Shown: piece by piece, positions 18,239 through 28,570 of the stretch | How the letters are laid out: each line of letters opens with the position of its first letter | How positions within the stretch are numbered: the first letter of the stretch is position 1 | Assembly (NCBI GenBank): GCA_027456965.1 | Contig: DAIDUA010000073.1 | Coordinates: forward strand, 1 to 35,077 | Direction of reading: 5' to 3' | Source: Alphaproteobacteria bacterium | GTDB taxonomy: Bacteria > Pseudomonadota > Alphaproteobacteria > Micropepsales > Micropepsaceae | DNA: 35,077 bases | Position numbers and translations under genes: made by a program | The notes under the pieces: generated by a model | Told to the model about the DNA's origin: nothing | Database searches by the model: none | What the model saw: the letters and a program-made list of their open reading frames with translations, nothing else

Positions 18239-18561
18239 TGCTCTTCCATCGAGCCCGCGACCGCTTTGTCCTCGCATCGCTCTACGCCGCCTGTGTCCTC
18301 GCGACGGCGCCCGCATACGCCGCCGGCACCAACATGCCTTGGGAGCAGCCGCTGCAACAAATTCTGGACTCGGTACAGGGGCCGGTGGCCAAGGTGGTGC
18401 CGGTGATCGTCATCATCGTCACCGGTCTCAGCCTCGCATTCGGTGAGACGAGTGGTGGGTTTCGACGGCTGATCCAGATCGTCTTTGGTCTCAGCATCGC
18501 CTTCGCGGCCAGTTCCTTCTTCTTGTCCTTCTTCTCCTTCGGCGGCGGAGCGCTGGTGTGA
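18238..18561 (+). CDS. trbC: TrbC/VirB2 family pilin
   Basis: 107 aa signal peptide plus two TM; TGATG overlap with trbB. Confidence 0.9.
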   Translation: MLFHRARDRFVLASLYAACVLATAPAYAAGTNMPWEQPLQQILDSVQGPVAKVVPVIVIIVTGLSLAFGETSGGFRRLIQIVFGLSIAFAASSFFLSFFSFGGGALV

Positions 18562-18830
18562 TGAACCACGACGAGCCCATTGCTGGGTTCTATGCACCTG
18601 TTCATCGCGCCCTCATCGAGCCGATCCTGCTTGGTGGCGCGCCGCGAGCGGTCGCCATCATCAACGGAACGCTCGCCGCCGCCATCGGTCTCGGGCTTCG
18701 CCTCTGGATCGTCGGCGCGGTGATCTGGTTGCTCGGGCATTTGGCGGCGGTGGGGGCCTCCAAGCGCGATCCCGCCTTCGTCGACGTGGTGCGCCGCCAT
18801 CTGCGCTATCCGCAACATCTCGTCGCGTGA
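18561..18830 (+). CDS. trbD: TrbD / VirB3-like
   Basis: IAGFYAPVHRALIEPILLGGAPRAVAIINGTLAAAIGLGL; TGATG overlap. Confidence 0.9.
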   Translation: MNHDEPIAGFYAPVHRALIEPILLGGAPRAVAIINGTLAAAIGLGLRLWIVGAVIWLLGHLAAVGASKRDPAFVDVVRRHLRYPQHLVA

Positions 18831-18839
18831 GGGCGACCG

Positions 18840-21269
18840 ATGATGAATCTCGCCGAATACCGCCGCAAATCACACTGCCTGGCCGATTTTCTGCCCTGGG
18901 CTACACTGGTCGAGAAAGGCGTGATCCTCAACAAGGATGGCTCCTTCCAGCGCTCGGCGCGCTTCCGCGGCCCAGATCTCGACAGCGCAACGCCGGCCGA
19001 ACTCGTCGCCATTACCGCGCGGCTCAACAACGCGTTGCGCCGGCTCGGGTCCGGATGGGCGCTCTTCATCGAAGCCCAACGCCAGCCCGCCCATCGCTAT
19101 CCCCAGAATGCATTTCCCGACGCAGCCTCAAGCCTTGTCGACGCCGAACGCCGTGCGCAGTTCGAGGAAGAAGGTGCACATTTCGAGAGCCGGTATTTCC
19201 TGACCCTGGTCTGGCTACCCCCGCCCGACGATGCGGCCCGTGCCGAGGCGTGGCTCTATGAGGGACGATCCCGCGAGGGTGCCGACTGGCGTGCGGCCCT
19301 GGCCGCCTTCATCGACCGGACCGATCGGGTGCTGGCACTCATCGTAGGCTTCATGCCCGAGGCCGATTGGCTCGATGATCCCGAGACCCTTACTTATCTG
19401 CATTCCTGTGTCTCCACGCGGCGCCACCGCGTACGCGTGCCCGAGATACCGATGCACCTCGATGCCATTCTGGTCGATCAGGATATCGCAGGCGGCCTTG
19501 AGCCGCGGCTCGGCCGCGCCCATTTGCGCACGCTCACGATCATGGGTTTTCCCTCGCAGACTTGGCCCGGCCTGCTCGACGATCTCAATCGGCTGGCTTT
19601 TCCCTACCGCTGGTCGACCCGCGCCATCTGCCTCGACAAGGCCGACGCGACCAAGGTGCTCGGGCGCATCCGCAGGCAATGGTTTGCCAAGCGCAAATCC
19701 ATCATGGCGATCCTGAAGGAGGTCATGACCAACGAGACGTCGGTGCTGATGGATTCCGACGCCGCCAACAAGGCACTAGATGCCGACATTGCGCTCCAGG
19801 AGCTGGGCTCCGATCTTGTCGGTCAGGCTTATATTACGGCGACCGTCACCGTCTGGGATGAGAATCCGCGTATCGCCGACGATCGCCTGCGCCTCGTCGA
19901 AAAGACCATCCAGGGGCGTGACTTCACCTGCATACGCGAAACGGTGAACGCGATCGAGGCTTGGCTCGGCAGTCTTCCCGGCCATGTCTACGCCAACATA
20001 CGCCAGATGCCGGTCTCGACGCTCAACCTCGCCCATATGATGCCGTTCTCGGCGGTGTGGGCCGGACCGGAGCGTGACGAGCATTTTAAGGCGCCGCCGC
20101 TCTTCTTCGCGCGGACCGAAGGCTCGACGCCGTTCCGTTTTTCGCTCCATGTCGGCGATGTCGGCCACACCCTCGTGGTCGGTCCTACCGGTGCCGGCAA
20201 GAGCGTGCTGCTGGCGCTGATAGCGCTGCAGTTTCGGCGCTATGCCGGCGCGCAGGTCTTTGCCTTCGACTTCGGCGGGTCGATCCGCGCCGCCGCCCTC
20301 GCCATGGGTGGCGACTGGCACGATCTCGGTGGCGCATTTGCGGACGACATTACTGAGCCGGTCGCCTTGCAGCCTTTGGCGCGCGTCGACGATGCTGGTG
20401 AACGCGCCTGGGCGGCCGAATGGGTGGTGACACTCTTAGCCCGCGAATCCGTCTCCGTCACCCCCGAATTGAAGGAGCATCTCTGGTCGGCGCTGACCTC
20501 GCTCGCGTCCTCCCCGGTCACCGAACGAACGATCACTGGCCTGTCAGTTCTGCTCCAATCGAATGCGCTGAAGCAGGCCTTGCAGTCCTACACCGTGGGC
20601 GGTCCATGGGGACGCTTGCTCGACGCGGAAAGCGAGCGCCTGGGCGAGGCCGACATCCAAGCCTTCGAAACCGAAGGTCTCATCGGCACGGGCGCGGCGT
20701 CGGCCATCCTCTCCTACCTCTTCCATCGCATCGAGGACCGGCTCGATGGGCGCCCCACGCTCCTCATCGTCGACGAGGGTTGGCTCGCGCTGGACGATCG
20801 TGGCTTCGCGGGACAGCTGCGCGAATGGCTGAAGACACTGCGCAAGAAGAACGCGAGCGTCATCTTTGCAACGCAATCTCTCGCCGACATCGACGGCTCG
20901 GCGATAGCGCCCGCCATCATCGAAAGCTGTCCGACGCGGCTGTTCTTGCCCAATGAGCGCGCATTTGAGCCGCAGATTGCGTCCATCTATCGCCGTTTCG
21001 GGCTGAACGACCGACAGATCGAGATCCTCAGTCGGGCGACGCCCAAGCGCGACTACTACTGCCAGTCGCGGCGCGGCAATCGCCTGTTCGAACTGGGTTT
21101 GAGCGAAGTCGCGCTCGCCTTCACGGCCGCATCGTCCAAGATCGATCAGGCCGCCATCGCCGAGATATTCACCGTCCATGGCAAGAGCGGCTTTGCCGCC
21201 GCATGGCTGCGAACCAAAGGCCTCGATTGGGCAGCCGACATGCTCGCCAAACAGGAGATTACGCCATGA
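18840..21269 (+). CDS. trbE: TrbE / VirB4 ATPase
   Basis: 809 aa; HTLVVGPTGAGKSVLLALIALQFRRY; TLLIVDEGWLALDD. Confidence 0.95.
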   Translation: MMNLAEYRRKSHCLADFLPWATLVEKGVILNKDGSFQRSARFRGPDLDSATPAELVAITARLNNALRRLGSGWALFIEAQRQPAHRYPQNAFPDAASSLVDAERRAQFEEEGAHFESRYFLTLVWLPPPDDAARAEAWLYEGRSREGADWRAALAAFIDRTDRVLALIVGFMPEADWLDDPETLTYLHSCVSTRRHRVRVPEIPMHLDAILVDQDIAGGLEPRLGRAHLRTLTIMGFPSQTWPGLLDDLNRLAFPYRWSTRAICLDKADATKVLGRIRRQWFAKRKSIMAILKEVMTNETSVLMDSDAANKALDADIALQELGSDLVGQAYITATVTVWDENPRIADDRLRLVEKTIQGRDFTCIRETVNAIEAWLGSLPGHVYANIRQMPVSTLNLAHMMPFSAVWAGPERDEHFKAPPLFFARTEGSTPFRFSLHVGDVGHTLVVGPTGAGKSVLLALIALQFRRYAGAQVFAFDFGGSIRAAALAMGGDWHDLGGAFADDITEPVALQPLARVDDAGERAWAAEWVVTLLARESVSVTPELKEHLWSALTSLASSPVTERTITGLSVLLQSNALKQALQSYTVGGPWGRLLDAESERLGEADIQAFETEGLIGTGAASAILSYLFHRIEDRLDGRPTLLIVDEGWLALDDRGFAGQLREWLKTLRKKNASVIFATQSLADIDGSAIAPAIIESCPTRLFLPNERAFEPQIASIYRRFGLNDRQIEILSRATPKRDYYCQSRRGNRLFELGLSEVALAFTAASSKIDQAAIAEIFTVHGKSGFAAAWLRTKGLDWAADMLAKQEITP

Positions 21270-22009
21270 AGAAACTTCGTCTGCGCACAGCACTCACCAC
21301 CGGCGTCGCGATCCTGACCCTCGTCACCGCCGTCATTCCTGCTGAGGCACAATGGACTGTCTTCGATCCGGCCAACTACACACAGAATGTCCTGACGGCG
21401 GCCCGCGAGCTGCAGCAGGTCAATAACGAGATCCAAAGTCTCGAAAACCAAGCGGCCTCGCTCGCCAATCAGGCAAAGAATCTCGCCAGCCTGCCCTATT
21501 CATCGCTCGTGCAGCTGGATCAGTCGATCGCCCAGACCCAGCAGCTTCTCGCCAAGGCGCAGCGCATCGCCTATGACGTCACGACGATCGACCAAGCCTT
21601 CAGCCAGACGTATCCGCAAGGCTATTCCAGTTCGACATCCTCGCAGCAATTGCTCGCCGATGCGCAAACCCGCTGGCAGAATGCCCGCGCCGGCTATCAG
21701 GACGCCATGCGCGTGCAGGCGGTCGCGGTGCAAAACCTTGAGAGCACGCGCGCGCAAATTGACGCGCTGATCTCCGCTAGCCAGTCCGCTTCAGGCGCGC
21801 TGCAGGCGGCCCAGGCGGGGAACCAACTCATAGCGCTTGAGACCAAGCAACTCGCCGACCTCACTGCCGTCATAGCGGCGATTGCGCGTGCTCAGAGCCT
21901 GGACGGCGCCCGCGCGATCGAAACCCAGGCCCAAGCGCAACAGCAGCTTTTCAACTTCCTCAATTACGGACAGGGATACCGGCCCGGCTCCGCACAGATG
22001 TTTCACTGA
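21266..22009 (+). CDS. trbJ: P-type conjugative transfer protein TrbJ
   Basis: WTVFDPANYTQNVLTAARELQQVNNEIQSLENQA; operon position; ATGA overlap. Confidence 0.92.
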   Translation: MKKLRLRTALTTGVAILTLVTAVIPAEAQWTVFDPANYTQNVLTAARELQQVNNEIQSLENQAASLANQAKNLASLPYSSLVQLDQSIAQTQQLLAKAQRIAYDVTTIDQAFSQTYPQGYSSSTSSQQLLADAQTRWQNARAGYQDAMRVQAVAVQNLESTRAQIDALISASQSASGALQAAQAGNQLIALETKQLADLTAVIAAIARAQSLDGARAIETQAQAQQQLFNFLNYGQGYRPGSAQMFH

Positions 22010-22338
22010 TGCGCGCGCGGCTGTTCAGTTACCGTACCATCGTCCGCGCTGCCGGCTTCGCCCTTGTCGTCGCGGCGATCGTCGCGGCTGGCGTGCACCT
22101 CGTGCAGGACGGCAAGAACGTCAGGGGACTATCACTCGGTCCGGCATCGCTCACAGGTCCCCTCGCGCGCGAGCTGCCGCGCTGCCAATCGATCAATATG
22201 GTCGCGATGAATGACACGGCATGTGACGCGGCTTGGGCCGTGAACCACTACCGCATTTTCAGGTATCGCGCGCCGGATCGCGCCAAGTCCGCGCCATCTG
22301 CAGATCGGCCAGACAAATCAAAATCCCAGGATCGTTAA
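22009..22338 (+). CDS. Putative entry exclusion protein TrbK-alt
   Basis: 109 aa, one TM, RCQSINMVAMNDTACDAAWAVNHYRIF motif between trbJ and trbL. Confidence 0.85.
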   Translation: MRARLFSYRTIVRAAGFALVVAAIVAAGVHLVQDGKNVRGLSLGPASLTGPLARELPRCQSINMVAMNDTACDAAWAVNHYRIFRYRAPDRAKSAPSADRPDKSKSQDR

Positions 22339-22343
22339 AGGAC

Positions 22344-23621
22344 ATGGGCGGTACCGGCGTCATCGACCGATTTTTGGGTGTCTTCACCCAATACATCGAT
22401 TCAGGGTTCGGTCTGGTTCAGGGCGATGTGCACTGGCTTGCCGCCACCCTGATCGTCATCGACATCACGCTCGCAGGCCTCTTCTGGGCGATGGCTCCGG
22501 AGGAGGACGTGCTCGCCCGGCTGATCAAGAAGACGCTCTATATAGGGGCCTTCGCCTTCATCATTGGCAACTTCAACCATCTCGCCCAGGTCATCTTCAA
22601 TTCTTTTGCCGGACTGGGGCTCGAGGCGGGCGGCGGCGCGCTCAGTCAGGCACAGCTCCTGGAGCCGGGACGGCTGGCGCAGATCGGCATAGAAGCGGGC
22701 AAACCCATTCTCACCGCCATTTCCGGCCTGATGAGCTTCACGAGCTTTTTCGCCAACTTCGTTCAGATCGCCATTCTGCTCATCGCCTGGCTGATTGTCA
22801 TCATCAGCTTTTTCATCATGGCGATCCAGCTCTTCGTCAGCCTGATCGAGTTCAAACTCACTACGCTCGCCGGCTTCGTACTGGTCCCCTTCGGTCTCTT
22901 CGGCCGCACCGCCTTCCTCGCCGAGAAGGTTCTTGGCAATGTCGTCTCGTCCGGCGTGAAAATCCTGGTGCTGGCCGTGATTATCGGGATCGGTACGATG
23001 ATCTTCGGCCAGTTCACCGCCGGCTTCAACAATCCGCCCACCATCGACGATGCCCTTACGCTGATCCTCGCCTCGCTGTCGCTGCTTGGCCTTTCGATCT
23101 TCGGTCCCGGCATTGCGAATGGTCTGATCGCCGGTGGCCCGCAGCTCGGCGCCGGCGCCGCTGTCGGAACCGGCCTTGCCGCCGCAGGTCTTGGCGCCGT
23201 GGGCGTGGCGGCCACGGCGAGCGGGCTCGGCGCGGCCGGCGGCGCCATCGCCGGCACGGCCCGCGCGGGCGCCAGTGTCGCGGGCGGCGCAAGCGCCGCC
23301 TACCGCTCGGGGGGACTTGCCAGCGTTGCGGAGGCTGGCGTCGCCGCCGCAATGAGTCCGCTACGTCGCGCGACGGCCGGTCTGCGCGAAAGCTTCGCCA
23401 CGGGCGAACGCACCGTGATGGGGAACGCCACCGCACGCGGTGCGCAAGGTGGTCCCGCCGATCCATCCGGCGGTGGATCAGCAGGCACTCCCCCAGCCTT
23501 GGCCCAGCGCATGAAGCGTAGCCAGACCATGAACCACGGCGCCACCGCTGCCAGCCATGCCGTGCGGTCCGGCGATCAGCCGAGCGGCGGACACGCCGTG
23601 GATCTTTCCGAAGGAGAATAA
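22344..23621 (+). CDS. trbL: P-type conjugative transfer protein TrbL
   Basis: MGGTGVIDRFLGVFTQYIDSGFGLVQGDVHWLAATLIVIDITLAGLFWA; multi-TM. Confidence 0.93.
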   Translation: MGGTGVIDRFLGVFTQYIDSGFGLVQGDVHWLAATLIVIDITLAGLFWAMAPEEDVLARLIKKTLYIGAFAFIIGNFNHLAQVIFNSFAGLGLEAGGGALSQAQLLEPGRLAQIGIEAGKPILTAISGLMSFTSFFANFVQIAILLIAWLIVIISFFIMAIQLFVSLIEFKLTTLAGFVLVPFGLFGRTAFLAEKVLGNVVSSGVKILVLAVIIGIGTMIFGQFTAGFNNPPTIDDALTLILASLSLLGLSIFGPGIANGLIAGGPQLGAGAAVGTGLAAAGLGAVGVAATASGLGAAGGAIAGTARAGASVAGGASAAYRSGGLASVAEAGVAAAMSPLRRATAGLRESFATGERTVMGNATARGAQGGPADPSGGGSAGTPPALAQRMKRSQTMNHGATAASHAVRSGDQPSGGHAVDLSEGE

Positions 23622-23623
23622 GG

Positions 23624-24304
23624 ATGTTTCGACGAACAACCATTCGCTATGGCACCGCACCAGAACCCGAAACGCCTTATCAACGCGCAGGCCAAGCCTG
23701 GGACGACAGGATCGGTTCGGCGCGGGTGCAGGCAAAGAATTGGCGGCTTGCCTTCTTCGGAATGCTCGCGCTCAGCGGTGGGCTCGCCGCTGGCCTTGTC
23801 TGGCAATCGGTGCATGGCACCGTGACACCATGGGTTGTCCAGGTCGACAAGTTCGGCCGGGCCGAAGCGATCGCGCCGGCCGTCGCGGATTACCGGCCGA
23901 CCGATCCTCAGATCGCCTGGTATCTCGCCCACTTCATCGAAGAAGTGCGCAGCATTGCCGCCGACCCCGTCGTGCTCAGGCATAATTGGCTCGACGCGTA
24001 CCACTATGTCACCGACAAGGGCGCGCTGGCGCTGAGCGACTATGCGCGCACCAATGATCCCTTCTCCAAAGTCGGCAAATTGCAGGTTTCGGTCGACGTT
24101 ACCAGCGTTATCCGCGCCTCCGACGACAGCTTCCGCGTCGAATGGACGGAACGCCACTACGTCGATGATGCGCTGGCGGCGACGCAGCACTGGAGCGCCA
24201 TCCTCACCATCACCGTCCAGACGCCGACGGACGCCGATCGGCTGAGGCAGAATCCGCTCGGCATCTACATCCGCGCCCTCAACTGGTCCAAGGAGCTTGG
24301 CTAA
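23624..24304 (+). CDS. trbF: Conjugal transfer protein TrbF / VirB8-like
   Basis: TPYQRAGQAWDDRIGSARVQAKNWRLAFFGMLALSGGLAAGLVW. Confidence 0.93.
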   Translation: MFRRTTIRYGTAPEPETPYQRAGQAWDDRIGSARVQAKNWRLAFFGMLALSGGLAAGLVWQSVHGTVTPWVVQVDKFGRAEAIAPAVADYRPTDPQIAWYLAHFIEEVRSIAADPVVLRHNWLDAYHYVTDKGALALSDYARTNDPFSKVGKLQVSVDVTSVIRASDDSFRVEWTERHYVDDALAATQHWSAILTITVQTPTDADRLRQNPLGIYIRALNWSKELG

Positions 24305-25290
24305 TGCACAACATCCATCTTCCCATCTATCTGCTCACGTGTTTCTCGCTCACAGCCTGTTCGACCTGGAAGCCGCCAGAGATCAGCTACGATAACACGC
24401 TGCAACAGGCCGTTCGAGCGCCCGATCCGTCAAAGCCCGTGCAGATCGTCGAGCTTCCCCAGCCTCTGCCCTTGCCAGGTCAGCTCAAACCGATCCCGGC
24501 TGCGAAACCAGCCCCCGGGGAAGCAGCTGATCCCCGCCTGCGCGTTGCCGAGGCCAACAAAGCCGCCCGCGTGCAACCGACGCGCGCCGACTATATCAAC
24601 GCCGTACAAGTTTATCCCTTCTCGGATGGCGCGCTCTACCAGGTTTACGCCGCGCCTGGCGAGGTGACCGATATCGCGCTCGAAGCCGGCGAACAACTGG
24701 TGGGAACAGGTCCGGTCGCCGCCGGCGACACGGTGCGCTGGATCATCGGCGACACCGAAAGTGGCGTAGGCGTGAACAAACGCGTCCACATCCTGCTGAA
24801 GCCGACACGCGCGGACATCACCACCAATCTTGTCATCAATACCGATCGGCGCACCTATCACCTCGAGCTGCACGCGACCGACAAGACCTATATGGCATCA
24901 GTCTCCTGGGCCTACCCTGAGGATCAGCTCATTGCACTGCGCGCACAAAACGCCGCCGCCGATGCCGCGGCGCCCGTCGCATCCGGCATCGATCTCGACG
25001 CGCTCAAATTCCGCTACCGCATCGAGGGCGACCATCCCGCCTGGCGGCCGCTGCGCGCATTCGATGATGGCCGCCACGTGTTCATCGAGTTTCCCGCCGG
25101 GACCGGCCAAGGCGAGATGCCGCCGCTCTGGGTCGTCGGGGCACAGGGGGACGGCGAACTCGTGAATTACCGCGTCCAGGGCAATCACATGATCGTCGAC
25201 CGCCTCTTCGCCGCGGCGGAACTGAAGCTCGGCGGCGATCCGCAGCAGATCGTCCGCATTGTTCGCACCGATGGGAAGCCGCAATCATGA
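24304..25290 (+). CDS. trbG: P-type conjugative transfer protein TrbG / VirB9-like
   Basis: lipobox-like LTACSTW; VYPFSDGALYQVYAAPGEVTDIALEAGEQL. Confidence 0.93.
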   Translation: MHNIHLPIYLLTCFSLTACSTWKPPEISYDNTLQQAVRAPDPSKPVQIVELPQPLPLPGQLKPIPAAKPAPGEAADPRLRVAEANKAARVQPTRADYINAVQVYPFSDGALYQVYAAPGEVTDIALEAGEQLVGTGPVAAGDTVRWIIGDTESGVGVNKRVHILLKPTRADITTNLVINTDRRTYHLELHATDKTYMASVSWAYPEDQLIALRAQNAAADAAAPVASGIDLDALKFRYRIEGDHPAWRPLRAFDDGRHVFIEFPAGTGQGEMPPLWVVGAQGDGELVNYRVQGNHMIVDRLFAAAELKLGGDPQQIVRIVRTDGKPQS

Positions 25291-26486
25291 TCGAGGAGCA
25301 AGAGCACGGCCCCGAGACGGTGGAAAGTAGCGAACATCCCGCCAATAAGCTTCACCCTCACGAGATGCGCCTGCGCCCCGATCGGCCGCCGGTGACACGC
25401 CTGTCGCGCAAAGTCTTGTTGGGCTTGGGACTCGTTGTGACACTCGGTATCGTCGGCACACTCTTCATCGCCTTGCGGCCGCATACGCAGACGGCGGGTT
25501 CGGAAACTTACAGCACTAATAATCGGACGACGCCGGAAGGCCTCGCCAGCCTGCCGCGCGATTACGCGACCCTGCCGCACAGCGTGCCGCAACTCGGCCC
25601 GCCACTGCCCGGCGATCTTGGCCGCCCGATTCTGAATGCCGGCGCGCCTGCTCCCGGCATGGCAACACCAGCGGCCAGTCCGGAGCAGCAACGTATCGCC
25701 CAAGAGGCGCAAGCCGCGCGCAGTAGCCATCTCTTCACGACCACCGATCGGAGCGAGGCTCCTGCGGCCACTATGCCTATGATGGCACCGTCCAGCACCG
25801 GAACGGCATCGCCTACCACAAACAACGCGACCGGTGTCGGCGCGCAAGATCAAAAGCTCGCTTTCCTGAACGGCGCTATCGATCATCGCACTGAAAGCCC
25901 TGATCGCATCGAAGCCCCGACAAGTCCCTATGTGATTCAAGCCGGCGCCGTGATTCCGGCCGCCCTGATCACGGGTTTGCGCTCGGATTTGCCTGGCGAA
26001 GTTACCGCCCAAGTGACCGAAGACGTCTATGACAGTCCCACTGGCAGCATTCTTTTGATTCCGCAGGGTGCGCGTCTCATCGGGCAATACGATGCCCAAG
26101 TGACCTTCGGCCAATCTCGGGCGCTTCTGGTTTGGAACCGCCTCATCATGCCCAACGGTCGCTCCGTCCTGCTAGAGCGCCAACCGGGCGCCGATACGCA
26201 AGGTTACGCCGGACTTGAAGATGACGTCGACAACCACTGGGCCACGCTCTTCAAGACCGCCATTCTCTCGACCCTGTTGAGCGTCGGCTCTGAGGCGGGC
26301 ACCAGCAACGGCGAGAATTCCCTGGCACAGGCACTGCGCCAAAGCGCTTCGCAGAGTTTCAATCAGGTCGGCGAACAAGTCGTCGGACGTTCGTTGAACG
26401 TCCAGCCGACCATCACGATCCGGCCGGGATTTCCGGTCAACGTGCTCGTGACCAACGATCTCATTCTCGAACCTTATCGTACTTAA
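25287..26486 (+). CDS. trbI: TrbI / VirB10-like
   Basis: YVIQAGAVIPAALITGLRSDLPGEVTAQVTEDVYDSPTG; ATGA overlap with trbG. Confidence 0.94.
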   Translation: MIEEQEHGPETVESSEHPANKLHPHEMRLRPDRPPVTRLSRKVLLGLGLVVTLGIVGTLFIALRPHTQTAGSETYSTNNRTTPEGLASLPRDYATLPHSVPQLGPPLPGDLGRPILNAGAPAPGMATPAASPEQQRIAQEAQAARSSHLFTTTDRSEAPAATMPMMAPSSTGTASPTTNNATGVGAQDQKLAFLNGAIDHRTESPDRIEAPTSPYVIQAGAVIPAALITGLRSDLPGEVTAQVTEDVYDSPTGSILLIPQGARLIGQYDAQVTFGQSRALLVWNRLIMPNGRSVLLERQPGADTQGYAGLEDDVDNHWATLFKTAILSTLLSVGSEAGTSNGENSLAQALRQSASQSFNQVGEQVVGRSLNVQPTITIRPGFPVNVLVTNDLILEPYRT

Positions 26487-26497
26487 GGAAGACGCAG

Positions 26498-26755
26498 ATG
26501 GCGAAATTGAAACTCGGCACCATCGAGAGCGAAAAGCCGGTGCGCCTCACGGTCGTGTTACCAGCCGCGGTGCATCGCGATCTTGTGGCCTATGCCCAAA
26601 CGCTCGCCCGCGAGACCGGGCAGAGCGAGCTAGATCCTGCAAAACTGTTACCTCACATGCTGGCGCGTTTCATGGCGACCGACCGCGGCTTTGCGAAAGC
26701 GCGCAAGACTGCCGCTGGATCGCGGCCGGCTCACCCCAGGTCCGCTGAGGGGTAG
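26498..26755 (+). CDS. DUF2274 family protein
   Basis: 85 aa MAKLKLGTIESEKPVRLTVVLPAAVHRDLVAYAQTLA; follows trbI. Confidence 0.88.
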   Translation: MAKLKLGTIESEKPVRLTVVLPAAVHRDLVAYAQTLARETGQSELDPAKLLPHMLARFMATDRGFAKARKTAAGSRPAHPRSAEG

Positions 26756-27639
26756 CGTTCTTTGAGCAACGCGACGAACCGCATTAAAGTTGGATTTTCA
26801 TTGTCCCCGCGCCAATAAGCGCTTTGTCCGATCCGGCTTGGGCCATTGCCCTCGCCCGCCTCGCGATAGACGACGCCTGGATAAGTAGCCCCCGTGCTGG
26901 CTTCGAACAGCAAGCTCACCCCGCGGCCGGCACCAACCATGCTGAGAATGTTCTCGCGGCTGACATCATGACGCACTACCAAAGGATGGTCGCCGGGTGC
27001 GGCAAGCTTCGCCATCAGCAGTTCCTGGATTTCCGGTCCGGGGTCGCGGCAACTCAACAAAAAGCGCTCGTCCTTGAGGTCGGTCCAGTAGACGATCTCG
27101 TGGGCGGCAAGCGGATGCGTTTGCGGCAATGCAACCGTGATCCTCTCCGCCCAAAGCGGAAGAACCTGGGCCCTACGCAATTCGGATTCTCCGCTGACAA
27201 TTGCAATGTCAAGCGCCCCACCGTCCAACTCGGCCAATAAATAGGCGCGCGTTCCATCCACAGCGCGGATGGTGACGTCCGGATAGCGCGCGACATAGTC
27301 CAATAAGGATGCGCGCAGATGACCGGCGGACAACGACGTGTAGAAGCCAATACTTAGACACCCTGCCTCGCCCCGGCTCTCGGACTTGGCCAGCAAGACC
27401 ATGGAATTGACCTCTTGGATGATGTGCTCCGCGATTCTCAGGAAATTGTGTCCCGCAGTCGTCGGACGCACGCCGCCGCTGTGCCGTTCGAACAACAACA
27501 CGCCAAGCTCGTCTTCGAGTTGGTGGATGCGCCGGCTGAGTGTCGATTGTTTGAGACGAAGCGCCGCGGCAGCCCGCCGAAAGCTGTGATGCTTGTCGGC
27601 AGCGATCATATAGTGCAGATGTCGCAGCTCTATCGGCAT
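26731..27639 (-). CDS. LysR-family transcriptional regulator
   Basis: MPIELRHLHYMIAADKHHSFRRAAAALRLKQSTLSRRIHQLEDELGVLLFER. Confidence 0.93.
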   Translation of the reverse strand: MPIELRHLHYMIAADKHHSFRRAAAALRLKQSTLSRRIHQLEDELGVLLFERHSGGVRPTTAGHNFLRIAEHIIQEVNSMVLLAKSESRGEAGCLSIGFYTSLSAGHLRASLLDYVARYPDVTIRAVDGTRAYLLAELDGGALDIAIVSGESELRRAQVLPLWAERITVALPQTHPLAAHEIVYWTDLKDERFLLSCRDPGPEIQELLMAKLAAPGDHPLVVRHDVSRENILSMVGAGRGVSLLFEASTGATYPGVVYREAGEGNGPSRIGQSAYWRGDNENPTLMRFVALLKERYPSADLG

Positions 27640-27782
27640 CTGAACGGTTCTCCAATTCGATCAGAGTGCGCAAAAATCCTCCTGACAGCGAGTTGGGACT
27701 CGTCGGAATGGCACTCGCACGCACAATCGACAACAAAACCGAAGCCGACCATCGGCACACTGATCTGCTCAACGGGTAAATC

Positions 27783-27802
27783 GGTGCGCCGACAGGCGCA
27801 CC
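27783..27802. repeat. Hairpin GGTGCGCC-GACA-GGCGCACC downstream of luxI
   Basis: perfect 8-bp arms, 4-nt loop; no clear T tract. Confidence 0.5.
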
Positions 27803-27855
27803 CGCTGTAATGATGCCCGAAGGACCCTGCGAAGCGATTCGGGCGCATAGGCGGA

Positions 27856-28488
27856 TTATGCTGCCGTTCGAATGACGGGTTCCCACAACACGGGCCCGTT
27901 AAGGCCGCCGGCCTTACGCAAGCGCAGGAGCGCGTCGCGTGAAACCTCAAGCAGCCCGGCCACCGCCCGTGTCTTGCCGAGTGCGCGCGGTTCGCCAAGA
28001 CGCTCCAGTGGCCAGCTCGCCCGCCGCAGAATGCGTTCCATGCGTGCATCCGTGACGGTGACGATCTTGGCAAGGTTCCGGGCAAGCCCAAACTCCACCA
28101 TGCCGGCGAAGAGTTCGTATGTCGGCGCCGCAATTCCACCGGCGGCTTTGACCGCATCAGAGTGCTCATCCAGTGCGAACCGACTGCTCTCCCAAATATC
28201 CGGACGAGAGGGCGCCATCCTACCGTCCAAAAGGACGGGGAAGGCATCGCTCAGCATTGTTGGACCGGAAGACGGCAGGAGGCGCACGCAGCCAAGGATG
28301 CAGCTCGCATGATCCCGAAGAATGAGGTAAGCCGGGTGCAAGGTATCGAATTCGTCGACTTCCATGTCGCCGGCCACCTCGACATCCCAATCGAGACGTT
28401 CTTTGAACACGCGATAGCGCAGGCGGTGCATTTGCGCGAGTTCGTCAAGGAATTCGCCGTATAAATCCGATGTGATAAGTTGGATCAT
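27856..28488 (-). CDS. Acyl-homoserine lactone synthase (LuxI/TraI family)
   Basis: MHRLRYRVFKERLDWDVEV...EVDEFDTLHPAYLILRD...ILGCVRLLPSSGPTMLSDAFP...IWESSRFALD signature. Confidence 0.93.
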   Translation of the reverse strand: MIQLITSDLYGEFLDELAQMHRLRYRVFKERLDWDVEVAGDMEVDEFDTLHPAYLILRDHASCILGCVRLLPSSGPTMLSDAFPVLLDGRMAPSRPDIWESSRFALDEHSDAVKAAGGIAAPTYELFAGMVEFGLARNLAKIVTVTDARMERILRRASWPLERLGEPRALGKTRAVAGLLEVSRDALLRLRKAGGLNGPVLWEPVIRTAA

Positions 28489-28552
28489 GCTCGCCTCCAC
28501 GAACCGGGCTTTCGATGTACCCAATTGGAGGCAATCCATGCGCTCGAAACAG

Positions 28553-28570
28553 CCTCTAAGGGTTTAGAGG
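28553..28570. promoter_or_regulatory. Lux-box-like 18-bp dyad CCTCTAA-GGGT-TTAGAGG upstream of luxI
   Basis: perfect 7-bp arms, centre about 73 bp from luxI start; resembles CCTGTA-N6-TACAGG core. Confidence 0.65.

Noticed and set aside
17449-18561. 370-aa + strand ORF
   Set aside because: Alternate-frame shadow of trbB; only its last 107 codons (18238-18561) are the real trbC.
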